A stretch of 64,000 nt of DNA from Saprospiraceae bacterium (GCA_016715985.1 JADJXD010000001.1:5332001-5396000), one strand, 5' to 3'. Positions 28,512 to 37,941 are shown, numbered from the stretch's first letter. Program-made: numbers and translations. Notes: generated by a model from the letters alone, not told the origin.

Positions 28512-28781
28512 TTATTTACCTGATTTGGATGTTGGTTCAGAAGTGACTTTTTCTTCGTTCTGAACGGTGGGTGCTGAGCAACAACCAACAGGAATCGCAC
28601 AACAGGTGCTGATATCACAACAGCTCGGACTGCTGTCTGCACAACAAACGCTTATGTCGCAACACATTGGTTCATCAGCCAAACCCAATTTGGACAGGAT
28701 ACTGCTTCTTTTTGGCCCGCTTTCTGCCATCAAAGATACCAAACCCAATACACCGAAAATCAATAACAAACTCTTTTTCAT
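28512..28781 (-). CDS. Small secreted protein with paired cysteines
   Basis: 89 residues from the ATG at 28781, chosen because it opens a signal peptide (MKKSLLLIFGVLGLVSLMAES). A longer frame upstream adds an unlikely extension. The mature part has five Cys-Cys pairs and one near-repeat: MCCDISVCCADSSPSCCDIS and CCAIPVGCC. It ends in a Ser/Thr/Glu-rich tail. The pattern suggests a metal-binding or disulfide-rich exported peptide. I do not recognise a family. It has its own terminator and stands alone between the CRISPR locus and the beta-helix gene. Confidence 0.65.
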   Translation of the reverse strand: MKKSLLLIFGVLGLVSLMAESGPKRSSILSKLGLADEPMCCDISVCCADSSPSCCDISTCCAIPVGCCSAPTVQNEEKVTSEPTSKSGK

Positions 28782-29023
28782 TCTTATAAATTTTTTAATT
28801 CCAAACAACATTGTCTGTACCAGATAGACGTTCATCGTGAAAAATGGACGCAAAATATATTGTATTGGAACTAAAAGTATCCCATAGATGCAATTTAACA
28901 ATTTAACTGATAGACATTTTTCACTACAGCATAATCCCCTTTCACTACATCAGATTTTTCAGCACATTCTCTTCAACATACTTTTGTATCATAATTTTTT
29001 ATTAATAAACTTAAAAAATATCC

Positions 29024-30481
29024 ATGATGCGATTTTTATTCATTTTGATCTTTTGTGTAATCCTTCAAGACAGTGCTTTTGCGCAATTTGATAAACTCAA
29101 AAAGTCTCTCAGTAATACTTCTAAGTCTATTTCTAAATCGACGAATGAAACTTCCCATCTGAAATCTGCTGAGTTACCTGAAAAAAAATCAAAAGGTACA
29201 TCTGAAAAAAGTGACAAAACTGTCACACAATCAACAGCTACAGCAACAACATCAGGTACTAATTATTACATCAGACCGGACGGCAAAGGGAAGGAAGCCA
29301 CAAAAGATGCTCCTGCAAAAGATCTTGCAGCCATAGTCATGCAGCTGAAAGCAGGTGATGTAGTTCATATAGCTGCAGGTGTTTACACAAGCAAAGCGGA
29401 CCAAAGTTCTGATGTAATGAATGTACCGGTGTCCATTATCGGAGGCTACAGTCTTGACTTCAATACAAGGGATCCATGGGGGAAATACAAGACCATTTTT
29501 AGTGGATCTAATGACATTTCCAAAGCATTGACCACAGAGCGTATAGGAATATTGACGGATAAAGGATATAAAGATTGGAAAGGTGAGATCATCATTGATG
29601 GTGTTATAGTCGATAACGGTGCACGGAATTACTACAGTGATGTAAAAGAAGAATTCATCAGAAGGAAGGCAAGTTCTGAAAAAGGTATGAATCCAACACC
29701 TAATACCCCCGGCATAAAAATCAGAACCGGAAGCGGTACAAAAGTAATCATCAGAAATTGTGTTGTGACGAATACAGCTCCCACCCAAGGTGCCATCGAT
29801 GTACAGGTGGGCAAAGACGGTAGCGCAACTATAGAAAACAATCTTATTGTCAATAATACCGGTGAAGGTATCATGTGTAAAAGCAATCATCATAGTGCCA
29901 CAGGTCAGCCCTCTTATTATGTCAGAAATAATACTATCCTTTTTACGTGGAAATATGATGCAATAGCCAGTCATGGTGGTAATAGTCTAATGTTTGATAA
30001 TTCACTGACTATGGTGGTGGAAAACAATGTCTTCGGATTTAGTGATTATGGTGGCGTCAATAATATCAAACAATGTAAAACAGTAACCCTAAAAAATAAT
30101 CTGTTTGTTGGCCACAAAAAGTATGATTATCAGGAGTATGGTACCGGGCTGAAATTAGATGAAATGGAAGATTACGCCAATTATATCACCAGAGAATCCG
30201 ATAACAACTATTCAAAGGAGATAAAACTGGATATCAATAAGTCATGGGCGGAAAAATATTTCAACAGAGTAGAAATTTCAAGAGCTGAAGTAGATGCTGC
30301 TGCAAAAGTTTCCAATAGCGGAGCCAATCAGTTACGGGCTATGTTTGGATTGCCCCTTCAGGCCAGCACTGTCAAAAAAGATGCGGAAATATGGTTACAT
30401 AGGATGGCACTTGAAGATGCAGTTAAACTCGGCTTTCAGTCCTATGGTAATGGTGCAGGATGTTCAGTTCCCGTTTTGTAA
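29024..30481 (+). CDS. Secreted right-handed beta-helix protein
   Basis: 485 residues. A signal peptide covers about 1-21 (ends SAFAQ), then a Ser/Thr/Lys-rich linker up to about residue 80. The rest is a parallel beta-helix of the kind with an opening DUF1565-like strand: NYYIRPDGKGKEATKDAPAK, then LKAGDVVHIAAGVY. Repeats of short N-rich turns follow (IRNCVVTN, IENNLIVNNTGEGI, VRNNTILF, VENNVFGFSDYGG). Such folds bind or cut polysaccharides, but I see no clear lyase site. Its 3' end is 69 bp before a second secreted protein on the same strand. Confidence 0.8.
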   Translation: MMRFLFILIFCVILQDSAFAQFDKLKKSLSNTSKSISKSTNETSHLKSAELPEKKSKGTSEKSDKTVTQSTATATTSGTNYYIRPDGKGKEATKDAPAKDLAAIVMQLKAGDVVHIAAGVYTSKADQSSDVMNVPVSIIGGYSLDFNTRDPWGKYKTIFSGSNDISKALTTERIGILTDKGYKDWKGEIIIDGVIVDNGARNYYSDVKEEFIRRKASSEKGMNPTPNTPGIKIRTGSGTKVIIRNCVVTNTAPTQGAIDVQVGKDGSATIENNLIVNNTGEGIMCKSNHHSATGQPSYYVRNNTILFTWKYDAIASHGGNSLMFDNSLTMVVENNVFGFSDYGGVNNIKQCKTVTLKNNLFVGHKKYDYQEYGTGLKLDEMEDYANYITRESDNNYSKEIKLDINKSWAEKYFNRVEISRAEVDAAAKVSNSGANQLRAMFGLPLQASTVKKDAEIWLHRMALEDAVKLGFQSYGNGAGCSVPVL

Positions 30482-30550
30482 ATGTTTAAAAAAGGAAATC
30501 CCGGCGCAGACGCTCCGGCGTAAATTGATAATATTTAAAAATAATTCAAA

Positions 30551-31447
30551 ATGAAAAATTTAATTTATGTTCTTATTCTTTTACCTTTTATCGGGATAGG
30601 GCAATCTTTTCCTTCTGACGCCAAAGTACTTCAGGACGTCAAAAAATATCATGGTAAAATCGCTTCTGCAGATGTGCAAAACGATTGGAAGCTGGAGCGG
30701 GAGGATGGTTATAATTTTAGCAATATGGCTAAAAGGGTAGTGGCAGGCACTACAGTTAAAGAAAATGGGATATCGAAAAAAATCATTGGGTTGGCTATCT
30801 ACACGCGTGGTGGCGCTGGTGAATCATGGAATTTTTCGAGATATTTTGTGACTGGTAGCGAAGTTGTAAGTGCTAAATCATTAACATCCAATGATCTGCG
30901 CCAACAAACGATAGATTTATTAAACAAAGAACCTATCAAAGTATTTGTTGATTTTCAAAATATCTCCTGGGTTTATGATATAAACTATCCGGACATCACT
31001 CAAAACAGAACAGACAGAACGGGAGATATGATTTATAATGGATTTATAGATTACGAAAGAAAATTTAATGATTCGGAAGGAATTACATTACCCAATTATC
31101 CTTTCGAAGCCGGATTACAAAAGTTTAGCGCTCCTGTGGAAGCTTATGTCAGGCTGGTGGATGGTGAGATGAAAGTAGCCGTCGTATCTATGGGCTACAG
31201 TGCAGCTTTAGATAAAAAAATGATGAGTAGAAAAGATTATGAAAACCTCCCGTCATTGGCAAATAAACCATTTGATCAGTTATTTGGAAATGATTGTCCG
31301 TTTGTTATTTCAGGTCAGTCCATTCCGGAAACGGACAAACCTTCATCAAAACAATCAGGTGCAAAGACAGAAAAAGAGGAGTCAACTGCAAAGAAGCCGG
31401 AGAAAAAGACTAAAAAAATTGGTTTTCCGAAATTTAAAATCAATTGA
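30551..31447 (+). CDS. Secreted protein of unknown function
   Basis: 298 residues. Signal peptide at about 1-18 (MKNLIYVLILLPFIGIGQS), a globular region to about residue 250, then a Lys/Ser/Glu-rich tail with KKPEKKTKKIGFPKFKIN at the end. I do not recognise the domain. The gene lies 69 bp after the beta-helix gene, and both proteins have similar Lys/Ser-rich low-complexity stretches, so they may be exported together. The start is supported by the signal peptide. Confidence 0.75.
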   Translation: MKNLIYVLILLPFIGIGQSFPSDAKVLQDVKKYHGKIASADVQNDWKLEREDGYNFSNMAKRVVAGTTVKENGISKKIIGLAIYTRGGAGESWNFSRYFVTGSEVVSAKSLTSNDLRQQTIDLLNKEPIKVFVDFQNISWVYDINYPDITQNRTDRTGDMIYNGFIDYERKFNDSEGITLPNYPFEAGLQKFSAPVEAYVRLVDGEMKVAVVSMGYSAALDKKMMSRKDYENLPSLANKPFDQLFGNDCPFVISGQSIPETDKPSSKQSGAKTEKEESTAKKPEKKTKKIGFPKFKIN

Positions 31448-31526
31448 TTGTCCGGTTTTAAAGGAAATATGATACAGTAAACTAAATTTATGCCTGGTTT
31501 TAAATTATTACAGAAGTTTTTAAATA

Positions 31527-33632
31527 ATGACCCGCAAAGACCATAAATATAAATTTATTCTGCATGTCATCATGCTGACATTGTACACCAATGTTTATGG
31601 TCAGGCAACGGATTTATTCGAAAAAAGAGTAGCATACTTTGATAAGAAGTTTGGTCGGGGAAATGCATTTACTCAACAGAAAGATATCAATGAAGCTTTA
31701 AGCTTTAAAGATAGTTTGGTACGAAGTCAAAAATACGATCTGATTGCTGAGCATTGGAAAACGTTGGGGAAAATGTATCAGCAAATTGGCCGGATGAGTA
31801 GTGCGGAAAAGTCTTTTTTAGCATCTATACAAGCCGGACAGCAAGGGAAAGACAGTATTTGGGTGGCTAATACTTATTCAAGATTGGGTAGTTTTTATTC
31901 TACTGAAAACAGAGTTTTTCCAGCACTTGAGTGTCAACTGAAAGCGCTCGAACTACTTGAAAAGTATGAAAAGCCCCAAAAGTCTGTTCCGGAAGTATAC
32001 AACGATATAGCGAAGGCTTACATACAATTGGGTGATTTGACCACTGCAGAACAATACCTGGGAAAATCGGTCCGATTGAAAAAAGAATTGAATGACACTT
32101 TGCGAATGGGTATTATCACCACGCTTTATGCGGACATTTACAGGATGAAAGGTGACTTTAAAAAGGCAGAAGAATATTATCAAAAAGATATACCCAAAAG
32201 ACTCAGACAAAAAAATTATGAAGGATTGGTGATAAGTTATCATGGTCTTGGGGATACATATCTGGCATGGAATAAATATGATGCCGCTGAAATCACATAT
32301 ATGAAAGCACTTCAGGCTGCTGACACGATTAAAAGGTACAGAACCATTGGATTGTCCTTAGTGAAACTGGGGAATCTATATTTGAAAACAGGAAAATTTG
32401 ATGAAGCTGAAAAAGCATTCAAAAGGGCCATTACGGAATGTACACAAGTTGATTCCAGGGTATATCAGTTGAGTGCTTATTATGCTATGTATGAGTTGAA
32501 TAAGAGCAGAGGAAATGTAACTGAAGCACTTCAATTCATGGAAAAGTATACAGAAATTAACCAACTCAATGCCCGTGAATCCATGCAGCTCAAATCTGAC
32601 GATATGAAAGCAGCTTACGAACTGAAAGAAAGAGAAAATGAGCTGATTCGACTGGATGCGGAAAACAAAAAAAATGCACAAACACAACAGATTCTGATTA
32701 TAGGAATTGCCATCTTATTATTATTGTCAGGATTTTTGATTTATCTATATTTTGCCAGAAATATTCTGTTAAAATCACTTTCTAAATCACAGCAAAACAC
32801 TCAAAAACTTCTAAATGAAAAGGAGGAATTATACAGTAATCTTGAAGCTACTCACCATCATCTGGTTCACAGTGAAAAAATGGCATCCATTGGAACCATG
32901 ACTGCCGGAATAGCCCATGAACTTAACAATCCTGTTAGCTCCATTCATGCGAGTGCTGAGGCACTTAAAATGGATTATGAAGAACTGCGGCCATTATTTA
33001 AAATTTTAAAAGAGATTAAACTTTCTAATGATTCTGATGATTTGCTTAAAATAAAAGAAGCACTCAGTTTTATAGACATAGATTATATCACTATTGAACT
33101 ACAAACTTTGTTGAATACAATTATGAATGGCTCGCAACGCACATCAGAGATCATAAAAGGTTTGAAAACCTTTGCAAGAGATAGTGGTGAAGTCAGGCAA
33201 TCCTACAAGATTGAAGAAGGTATAGATGCGGCATTGTTACTTCTGCATCATAAAATGAAAGATCAAATAATCATCCATAAATCCTACCATTTCGGAAAAT
33301 CAATTACATGCAATGTCAGTAAAATAAATCAAGTATTCTTGAACATACTTGACAATGCTATTCAAGCTATGAGTGAATATGGAATTCTAACCATTGAAAC
33401 AATGCACGAGCATGAGCAATGCATTATCAGAATATCAGATAATGGCTTCGGAATGGATCTCACCACGCAAAAGAAGATTTTCGAACCATTTTTTACGACA
33501 AAAGAAATCGGAAATGGGACAGGTTTGGGATTGGCAATCAGCTATGCAATCATCAAAGAACATCATGGCGATATTAAGGTAACTTCTGAGCCGGCCAAAG
33601 GAACAACCTTTGTTGTTTCGCTTCCTTTGTAA
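31527..33632 (+). CDS. TPR-repeat sensor histidine kinase
   Basis: 701 residues. An N-terminal signal or anchor (about 1-25) is followed by TPR repeats over about 60-345 (for example EVYNDIAKAYIQLGDLTTAE and AISLVKLGNLYLKTGKFDEA-like units). There is a short coiled coil, a membrane helix (about 389-409) and a second coiled coil. The HisKA domain has His464 in GIAHELNNPVSS. The ATPase domain has NVSKINQVFLNILDNAIQAM, DNGFGMD and GNGTGLGLAISYAI. TPR units sit outside the membrane in this layout and likely bind peptides or partner proteins. The next gene starts 2 bp after the stop. Confidence 0.93.
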   Translation: MTRKDHKYKFILHVIMLTLYTNVYGQATDLFEKRVAYFDKKFGRGNAFTQQKDINEALSFKDSLVRSQKYDLIAEHWKTLGKMYQQIGRMSSAEKSFLASIQAGQQGKDSIWVANTYSRLGSFYSTENRVFPALECQLKALELLEKYEKPQKSVPEVYNDIAKAYIQLGDLTTAEQYLGKSVRLKKELNDTLRMGIITTLYADIYRMKGDFKKAEEYYQKDIPKRLRQKNYEGLVISYHGLGDTYLAWNKYDAAEITYMKALQAADTIKRYRTIGLSLVKLGNLYLKTGKFDEAEKAFKRAITECTQVDSRVYQLSAYYAMYELNKSRGNVTEALQFMEKYTEINQLNARESMQLKSDDMKAAYELKERENELIRLDAENKKNAQTQQILIIGIAILLLLSGFLIYLYFARNILLKSLSKSQQNTQKLLNEKEELYSNLEATHHHLVHSEKMASIGTMTAGIAHELNNPVSSIHASAEALKMDYEELRPLFKILKEIKLSNDSDDLLKIKEALSFIDIDYITIELQTLLNTIMNGSQRTSEIIKGLKTFARDSGEVRQSYKIEEGIDAALLLLHHKMKDQIIIHKSYHFGKSITCNVSKINQVFLNILDNAIQAMSEYGILTIETMHEHEQCIIRISDNGFGMDLTTQKKIFEPFFTTKEIGNGTGLGLAISYAIIKEHHGDIKVTSEPAKGTTFVVSLPL

Positions 33633-33634
33633 CC

Positions 33635-34351
33635 ATGAAATTACACAGAATCACTATTTATGGACTTTTAATATTAGCCATTTTCTTTACGATAAGCAAC
33701 ACTTTACTGGATTTACATAACTGGTATCAAGAAGTACAAACTAAAGAATTGGGTTTAAGCGAAATCTTCAGATTTGGCAGAACATTTTTTATCGCTTTGG
33801 TAGTTTTCATTTTATATTTTCAAAATAAATTTTCACCCCAATTGCGATGGTTAAGCTTAGCTTTTGTTTTTGCTGTAGTCGCAGATGCTTTTTTGGTACT
33901 GGCTGGAAGACTAGGCGTTGGCATTATGTTTTTTATAGTTATGCAAATTGTTTTACTTGTTCGGCATACCCCAGGCCTGCAGTTTCTTAAATTTCAAAAC
34001 AGACTTTTATTTTTTCCGTTTTTACTGGGTTTGTTTTTTTATTTTTGTTTTATTTCATCCACTTATTTTTTACTCAAAACGCACCCGTTGAGAATTCCAA
34101 TTTATATTTATGGAGCACTCCTTATTCTTTCCTGTGTTTCAGGATATTTGACTAAATATGCTTCAGCATTTTCAAGACTTCAGTCGATAAGGATATTTTG
34201 GGGTATGTTCTTGTTTTTATTATGTGATATTACCGTTTTGTTACCAGTGATATTACCTGAATTGTCCTTCGCACAATTTTCAAGATCATTAACCGGATTA
34301 TTTTACACTCCATCTTTACTACTTTTAGCTTGGTCAGGGACTCAAAAATGA
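33635..34351 (+). CDS. Polytopic membrane protein, YhhN-like
   Basis: 238 residues with about seven or eight hydrophobic helices. The stretch AFVFAVVADAFLVLAGR followed by an aromatic-rich helix and a His (VRHTPGL) resembles the YhhN/TMEM86 (lysoplasmalogenase-like) family, but the match is by eye and weak. It lies 2 bp after the TPR kinase and overlaps the next gene by four bases, so it is part of that operon and may be an accessory to the sensor. Confidence 0.6.
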   Translation: MKLHRITIYGLLILAIFFTISNTLLDLHNWYQEVQTKELGLSEIFRFGRTFFIALVVFILYFQNKFSPQLRWLSLAFVFAVVADAFLVLAGRLGVGIMFFIVMQIVLLVRHTPGLQFLKFQNRLLFFPFLLGLFFYFCFISSTYFLLKTHPLRIPIYIYGALLILSCVSGYLTKYASAFSRLQSIRIFWGMFLFLLCDITVLLPVILPELSFAQFSRSLTGLFYTPSLLLLAWSGTQK

Positions 34352-35109
34352 CTCGCATGGATAGATTGATTGGTTATAAAGGATTGTTGTTTAATATTCT
34401 GTTATTTGGAGCAGTCAGTCTACTAGGTATTTTGTTGGACAAGGTCAATAGATCTGCTGTTGATTATGATATGCCAATGTATATTATCATCATCTTTACA
34501 GCTTTGATACCATTCGAAAATTCGGCCAATCAATATTTAATAACGCATGAGTTTCAAAAAATGAATGAGGTTCAAATACGAGTGTGGCAAAAATTCTCTA
34601 AAACATACTTTTTTGGTTTGCTTTTACTGATGTTGGTAATTTGGCGTACATATTTCAAAATGGAATTATTGATCATGCCGATATTTTATGAAGTTTATAA
34701 CTGGCTCGGATTGAATTACAAAATATTGACCTGGAAAGGAAAAATACCGGTTTATCTTGCAGGAAGTTTGATAGTATATGGAGAGCTGATATTACTTGGA
34801 CATACATTGATACCCGGAAAAATAAAGGCAAATTTTAATAAAGAATTAGGGTCGAAGGTGGTTGTCTTATTGTCCGCAACATTTTTTACAATGGGATTGC
34901 TGCTTATATTTAAACCATACTTTGGTAACATTCATCAGAACAATGTTATGATGAATCTTCCTGTCTTAATTATTGTTTTCGTATTCTTTTATATCCCTTT
35001 GAGATGGGTTGAGATCATATCTGATGTCATTGATTGCCAAAACCGATGGCAGTTGTGGTTATTTTGGTTGAGTTCATTCGCAGGAATGGTGATGTTGTTT
35101 AAATCATAA
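34348..35109 (+). CDS. Polytopic membrane protein of unknown function
   Basis: 253 residues from the ATG at 34348, which overlaps the previous stop (ATGA). An upstream start is possible but would run inside the preceding gene. About six hydrophobic helices, with no motif I recognise. The position right after a kinase and another membrane protein suggests a membrane part of the same sensing unit. Confidence 0.65.
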   Translation: MTRMDRLIGYKGLLFNILLFGAVSLLGILLDKVNRSAVDYDMPMYIIIIFTALIPFENSANQYLITHEFQKMNEVQIRVWQKFSKTYFFGLLLLMLVIWRTYFKMELLIMPIFYEVYNWLGLNYKILTWKGKIPVYLAGSLIVYGELILLGHTLIPGKIKANFNKELGSKVVVLLSATFFTMGLLLIFKPYFGNIHQNNVMMNLPVLIIVFVFFYIPLRWVEIISDVIDCQNRWQLWLFWLSSFAGMVMLFKS

Positions 35110-35306
35110 AATATCATATGTAATATTCGTAACTACCATAGAAACCTGGAGCTACTAACGAACCGGTCAAAAATATTCAATTAAATCATTTTATTGTAAA
35201 AAATTTGCCAGAGGTATCATTCACTGCACAAAATTCCCGATTCACAGCATTTCAAAAGTATTTCTGAGTATGAAATAAATACTTTTGAATGAAATTATAA
35301 AATCTG

Positions 35307-35609
35307 ATGGGTATCCTTCTCCTTTTTTTCTTGATTTGTCTTATTATATATGCCATACTGGTAACAAATGGGATTTATTTTTTACTAAAACTGGTGCTGA
35401 ATGATTGGTTGGGATTAGTGATTTCATTTAAATTATTATGGTTTCTGATTAATTTGATCTTATGGGCTATTGCTATCCGTTTTATTTATTTTTTATTACT
35501 GGATTCCAAAGGTGGGACCCCAGCTATGGACGGTGTTTGGAAGTTTTATATGTTAATAGCAACTGTCCTGTTTTTAATTGTATTTTTGTTCGGCTATAAA
35601 TCAAAATAA
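35307..35609 (+). CDS. Small membrane protein of unknown function
   Basis: 100 residues with three predicted hydrophobic helices (about 1-25, 35-65 and 78-97). No family recognised. It ends 2 bp before the receiver-kinase gene, so it is probably the first gene of that operon. The 197-bp gap upstream (35110-35306) shows no gene. Confidence 0.6.
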   Translation: MGILLLFFLICLIIYAILVTNGIYFLLKLVLNDWLGLVISFKLLWFLINLILWAIAIRFIYFLLLDSKGGTPAMDGVWKFYMLIATVLFLIVFLFGYKSK

Positions 35610-35611
35610 AA

Positions 35612-36616
35612 TTGAGCACACCATCTATTTTATATCTGGACGATGAAGCGGACAATCTGATGGCTTTCAAAGCAGTATTCAGAAGGAATTACAGTGTACA
35701 TACAGCTCAGAAACCACAGGAAGCGCACGACATTTTATCCACAAATGATATTCAGGTGATTATCAGTGATCAAAGGATGCCGGGTATCAGTGGAGTCGAA
35801 TTTCTAAGTGAAGTTTCACAGCAATACCCTGATGTGATACGTATGATATTGACCGGGTACAGCGATATGCAAGCAATCATAGATGCTATTAACAAAGGAA
35901 AAATCTATTACTATATTACCAAGCCCTGGAAGTTTGAAGAGCTGAAAGTTATTATCGACACAGCCATCGAAAACTTCTATTTAAAACAACGAAATATTCT
36001 TCTTGTTAAGGAAAATCATGCACTGATGATTAAATCATTGGAACAGGAAAAAGTACAATTGTCGTCACAATTCGAAATTCTGATAAATCAGCTCAATCCG
36101 CATTTTCTGTTTAATAGCCTGAGTACTTTAGCATCACTTATAGGACATGACCCGGATGCCGCAATCAGATACACGACAAAATTTGCCAAAATGTATCGGC
36201 TTACTTTAGAACATGGGAAAGAACAGTTGATTTCTGTAGAAAAAGAATTGGAATTTCTCCAAACATATGTTTTCCTGCAACAAATGAGATTTGGCAAAAA
36301 TTTGTCTTTGGAATTAGAATTATCAGACACATCAAAATTTGTATTACCGCCCTATGCCTTACAGATTCCTGTAGAAAACGCTATTAAACACAATGTGATA
36401 TCAGAAGAAAAACCCATGATTATAAAGATTACCCAAAATGAAGAGACTTTACATATCTCAAACAGGATTCACAAAAAGCAGTCTGATGATATTTCAACAG
36501 GAATCGGTTTGCACAATCTGAGTCATCGGTATCAAATCATTACCGGAAAGGATATTCAGATTTCAAATAATGAAGTGGATTTCATTGTTCATATACCTGT
36601 GATTTCTGAAGAATGA
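35612..36616 (+). CDS. Receiver fused to LytS-type histidine kinase
   Basis: 334 residues with a TTG start 2 bp after the previous stop; no ATG fits better. The N-terminal receiver has Asp10/Asp11, acceptor Asp53 in SDQRMPG, and TKPW. A coiled linker follows (about 120-155), then a His_kinase (LytS/YehU) domain with His164 in LNPHFLFNSL, then an ATPase domain with VENAIKHNV and GIGLHNL. The order receiver-then-kinase means it takes a phosphate or another input and probably controls the next gene, a LytTR regulator. It has no membrane helix, so it is cytoplasmic. Confidence 0.9.
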   Translation: MSTPSILYLDDEADNLMAFKAVFRRNYSVHTAQKPQEAHDILSTNDIQVIISDQRMPGISGVEFLSEVSQQYPDVIRMILTGYSDMQAIIDAINKGKIYYYITKPWKFEELKVIIDTAIENFYLKQRNILLVKENHALMIKSLEQEKVQLSSQFEILINQLNPHFLFNSLSTLASLIGHDPDAAIRYTTKFAKMYRLTLEHGKEQLISVEKELEFLQTYVFLQQMRFGKNLSLELELSDTSKFVLPPYALQIPVENAIKHNVISEEKPMIIKITQNEETLHISNRIHKKQSDDISTGIGLHNLSHRYQIITGKDIQISNNEVDFIVHIPVISEE

Positions 36617-37386
36617 CTCTGATAAAAATGAATACAGAAATATTGATTATTGAAGATGAAATTCCCGCACAGGAACATTTGATCCGTCAGTTGTCACTTA
36701 TCGAGCCTAATATTACTATTTTAGACAGACTTGATAGTATTGAATCATCTGTTTTATGGTTGACTAAGTATAAGGCCGATTTGATCTTTATGGACATCCA
36801 ATTGAGTGACGGACTGAGTTTTACCATTTTTGATCAAGTGCAAATCAAAACACCCATAATATTTACAACAGCATATGATGCATATGCCATCAAGGCTTTT
36901 AAAGTAAATAGTATTGACTACTTACTTAAGCCTATTGATGAAGATGATCTCAGAAATAGCTTATTAAAGTATAATGATATTTCACAGCAAACGAATTCTA
37001 TTGATATTGAAATGTTAAAAGATGCTTTGTTGCCTCACCAGAGAACATTTCAGGAAAGATTTATGGTCACTCGTGGTGAGAAATTACTTAGTGTTCGAAC
37101 AGATCAGATAGCATACTTTGAAGGTGAAGACAGATATGTTTATCTGGTTAAAAAAGATGGTTCAAGATTTATTATTAATTACAGGTTGTCTGATCTGGTA
37201 AATTTATTAAATCCTGCTCATTTTTTTCGTATTAACCGAAGTTTCATTGCCCATTTCGATGCCATCCAAAGTATGGTAAATGTTAGCAAAAGCAGGGTAA
37301 AAGTAGGGCTTTTACCCACTCCAAAAAGAGATGTCATTGTGAGTAGTGAAAACAATCAGGAATTTAAAAATTGGCTTAATTTATAA
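36613..37386 (+). CDS. LytTR-family response regulator
   Basis: 257 residues. Receiver at about 8-125 with acceptor Asp61 in IFMDIQLSDG and the LLKPID motif. A LytTR DNA-binding domain follows at about 150-255 (QIAYFEGEDRYVYLV, HFFRINRSFIAH). It overlaps the stop of the kinase gene by four bases. An alternative start lies five codons in (36628). LytTR proteins bind direct repeats in promoters and usually pair with LytS kinases, so the two form one two-component system. Confidence 0.93.
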   Translation: MTLIKMNTEILIIEDEIPAQEHLIRQLSLIEPNITILDRLDSIESSVLWLTKYKADLIFMDIQLSDGLSFTIFDQVQIKTPIIFTTAYDAYAIKAFKVNSIDYLLKPIDEDDLRNSLLKYNDISQQTNSIDIEMLKDALLPHQRTFQERFMVTRGEKLLSVRTDQIAYFEGEDRYVYLVKKDGSRFIINYRLSDLVNLLNPAHFFRINRSFIAHFDAIQSMVNVSKSRVKVGLLPTPKRDVIVSSENNQEFKNWLNL

Positions 37387-37452
37387 ATGATTTTTTGTGA
37401 AATATTCAATTAACTAATCATTACCTCATGACACAAGGTTAACTTAATTCAG

Positions 37453-37686
37453 ATGAATAAAAAATTGATTGTTGAAAGTACATGGGACTATTACCTTGAA
37501 AGTGATGATTACGGCAACTTATACTTTGAAGTCGTCTGTGGAACAGTCGCAATCTACACCATAACTTTTCTATTGAATGAATCAGAAAAACTAGCTTGGC
37601 AATTGGAAGGAGACATAGCGCTCAAGCATCTTGCTTACCGAGTAAGAGATTGGCCTCAAGAATATATATTGCGCAAAGTAATTTGA
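37453..37686 (+). CDS. Small acidic protein of unknown function
   Basis: 77 residues, beginning MNKKLIVESTWDYYLESDDY and ending WPQEYILRKVI. There is no signal peptide and no membrane helix, and no family is recognised. It lies about 100 bp upstream of the orphan tracrRNA gene on the same strand. Its start follows the LytTR gene by 66 bp. Coding is likely because the residue composition is protein-like, but this is not certain. A tie to the neighbouring tracrRNA is only positional. Confidence 0.5.
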   Translation: MNKKLIVESTWDYYLESDDYGNLYFEVVCGTVAIYTITFLLNESEKLAWQLEGDIALKHLAYRVRDWPQEYILRKVI

Positions 37687-37747
37687 ATTATCAATTAGCG
37701 TTAAAAAAATGTCTATTTTAGAAAATAAAAATATTTTTTTTATTGAA

Positions 37748-37768
37748 TTTTCACAGAAATTGTGAAAA
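37748..37768. promoter_or_regulatory. Inverted repeat upstream of the second tracrRNA
   Basis: Perfect arms TTTTCACA (37748-37755) and TGTGAAAA (37761-37768) with a five-base loop, 17 bp before the anti-repeat. The ATTGTGA here could instead pair with TCACAAT inside the anti-repeat. It may be an operator or an RNA hairpin. A weak -7-like TAAATTTTG lies between it and the anti-repeat. Confidence 0.4.
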
Positions 37769-37782
37769 ATATAAATTTTGAA

Positions 37783-37858
37783 GTACGAAAGCAAATCACA
37801 ATAAGGATTATTCCTTTGTGAAAACATTTAATGCGGCCGTACAAGGGTCACTTTTTTT
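37783..37858 (+). ncRNA. Second, orphan tracrRNA-like gene
   Basis: The anti-repeat, ACGAAAGCAAATCACAAT at 37785-37802, is identical to that of the tracrRNA beside cas9. The following core is identical except for one base (TTCCTTTGTG here, TTCCGTTGTG there) and continues to AAAACATTTA. Beyond that the 3' ends differ: here GCGGCC and GGGTCAC form a weaker stem before seven T. No array and no cas genes lie nearby; the nearest array end is about 15.6 kb away. It converges on the GH32 gene. Conservation of the core with a diverged tail argues against an assembly duplicate. The 5' end is approximate because no clean promoter is visible. Confidence 0.8.
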
Positions 37859-37941
37859 ATTTTATAATCATAAAAAAAGAACCCATTAACAACCGACAGG
37901 AATTGGAACAATTAAACATTTAAACAATCCCCTTTCCTCCT

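Noticed and set aside
29252..29974. 240-codon frame opposite the beta-helix gene
   Set aside because: Shadow of the real gene on the plus strand, which has a signal peptide and beta-helix repeats.
37783..37858. Idea that the second tracrRNA is an assembly duplicate
   Set aside because: Its 3' end, flanks and one core base differ from the first copy, so it is a separate locus.
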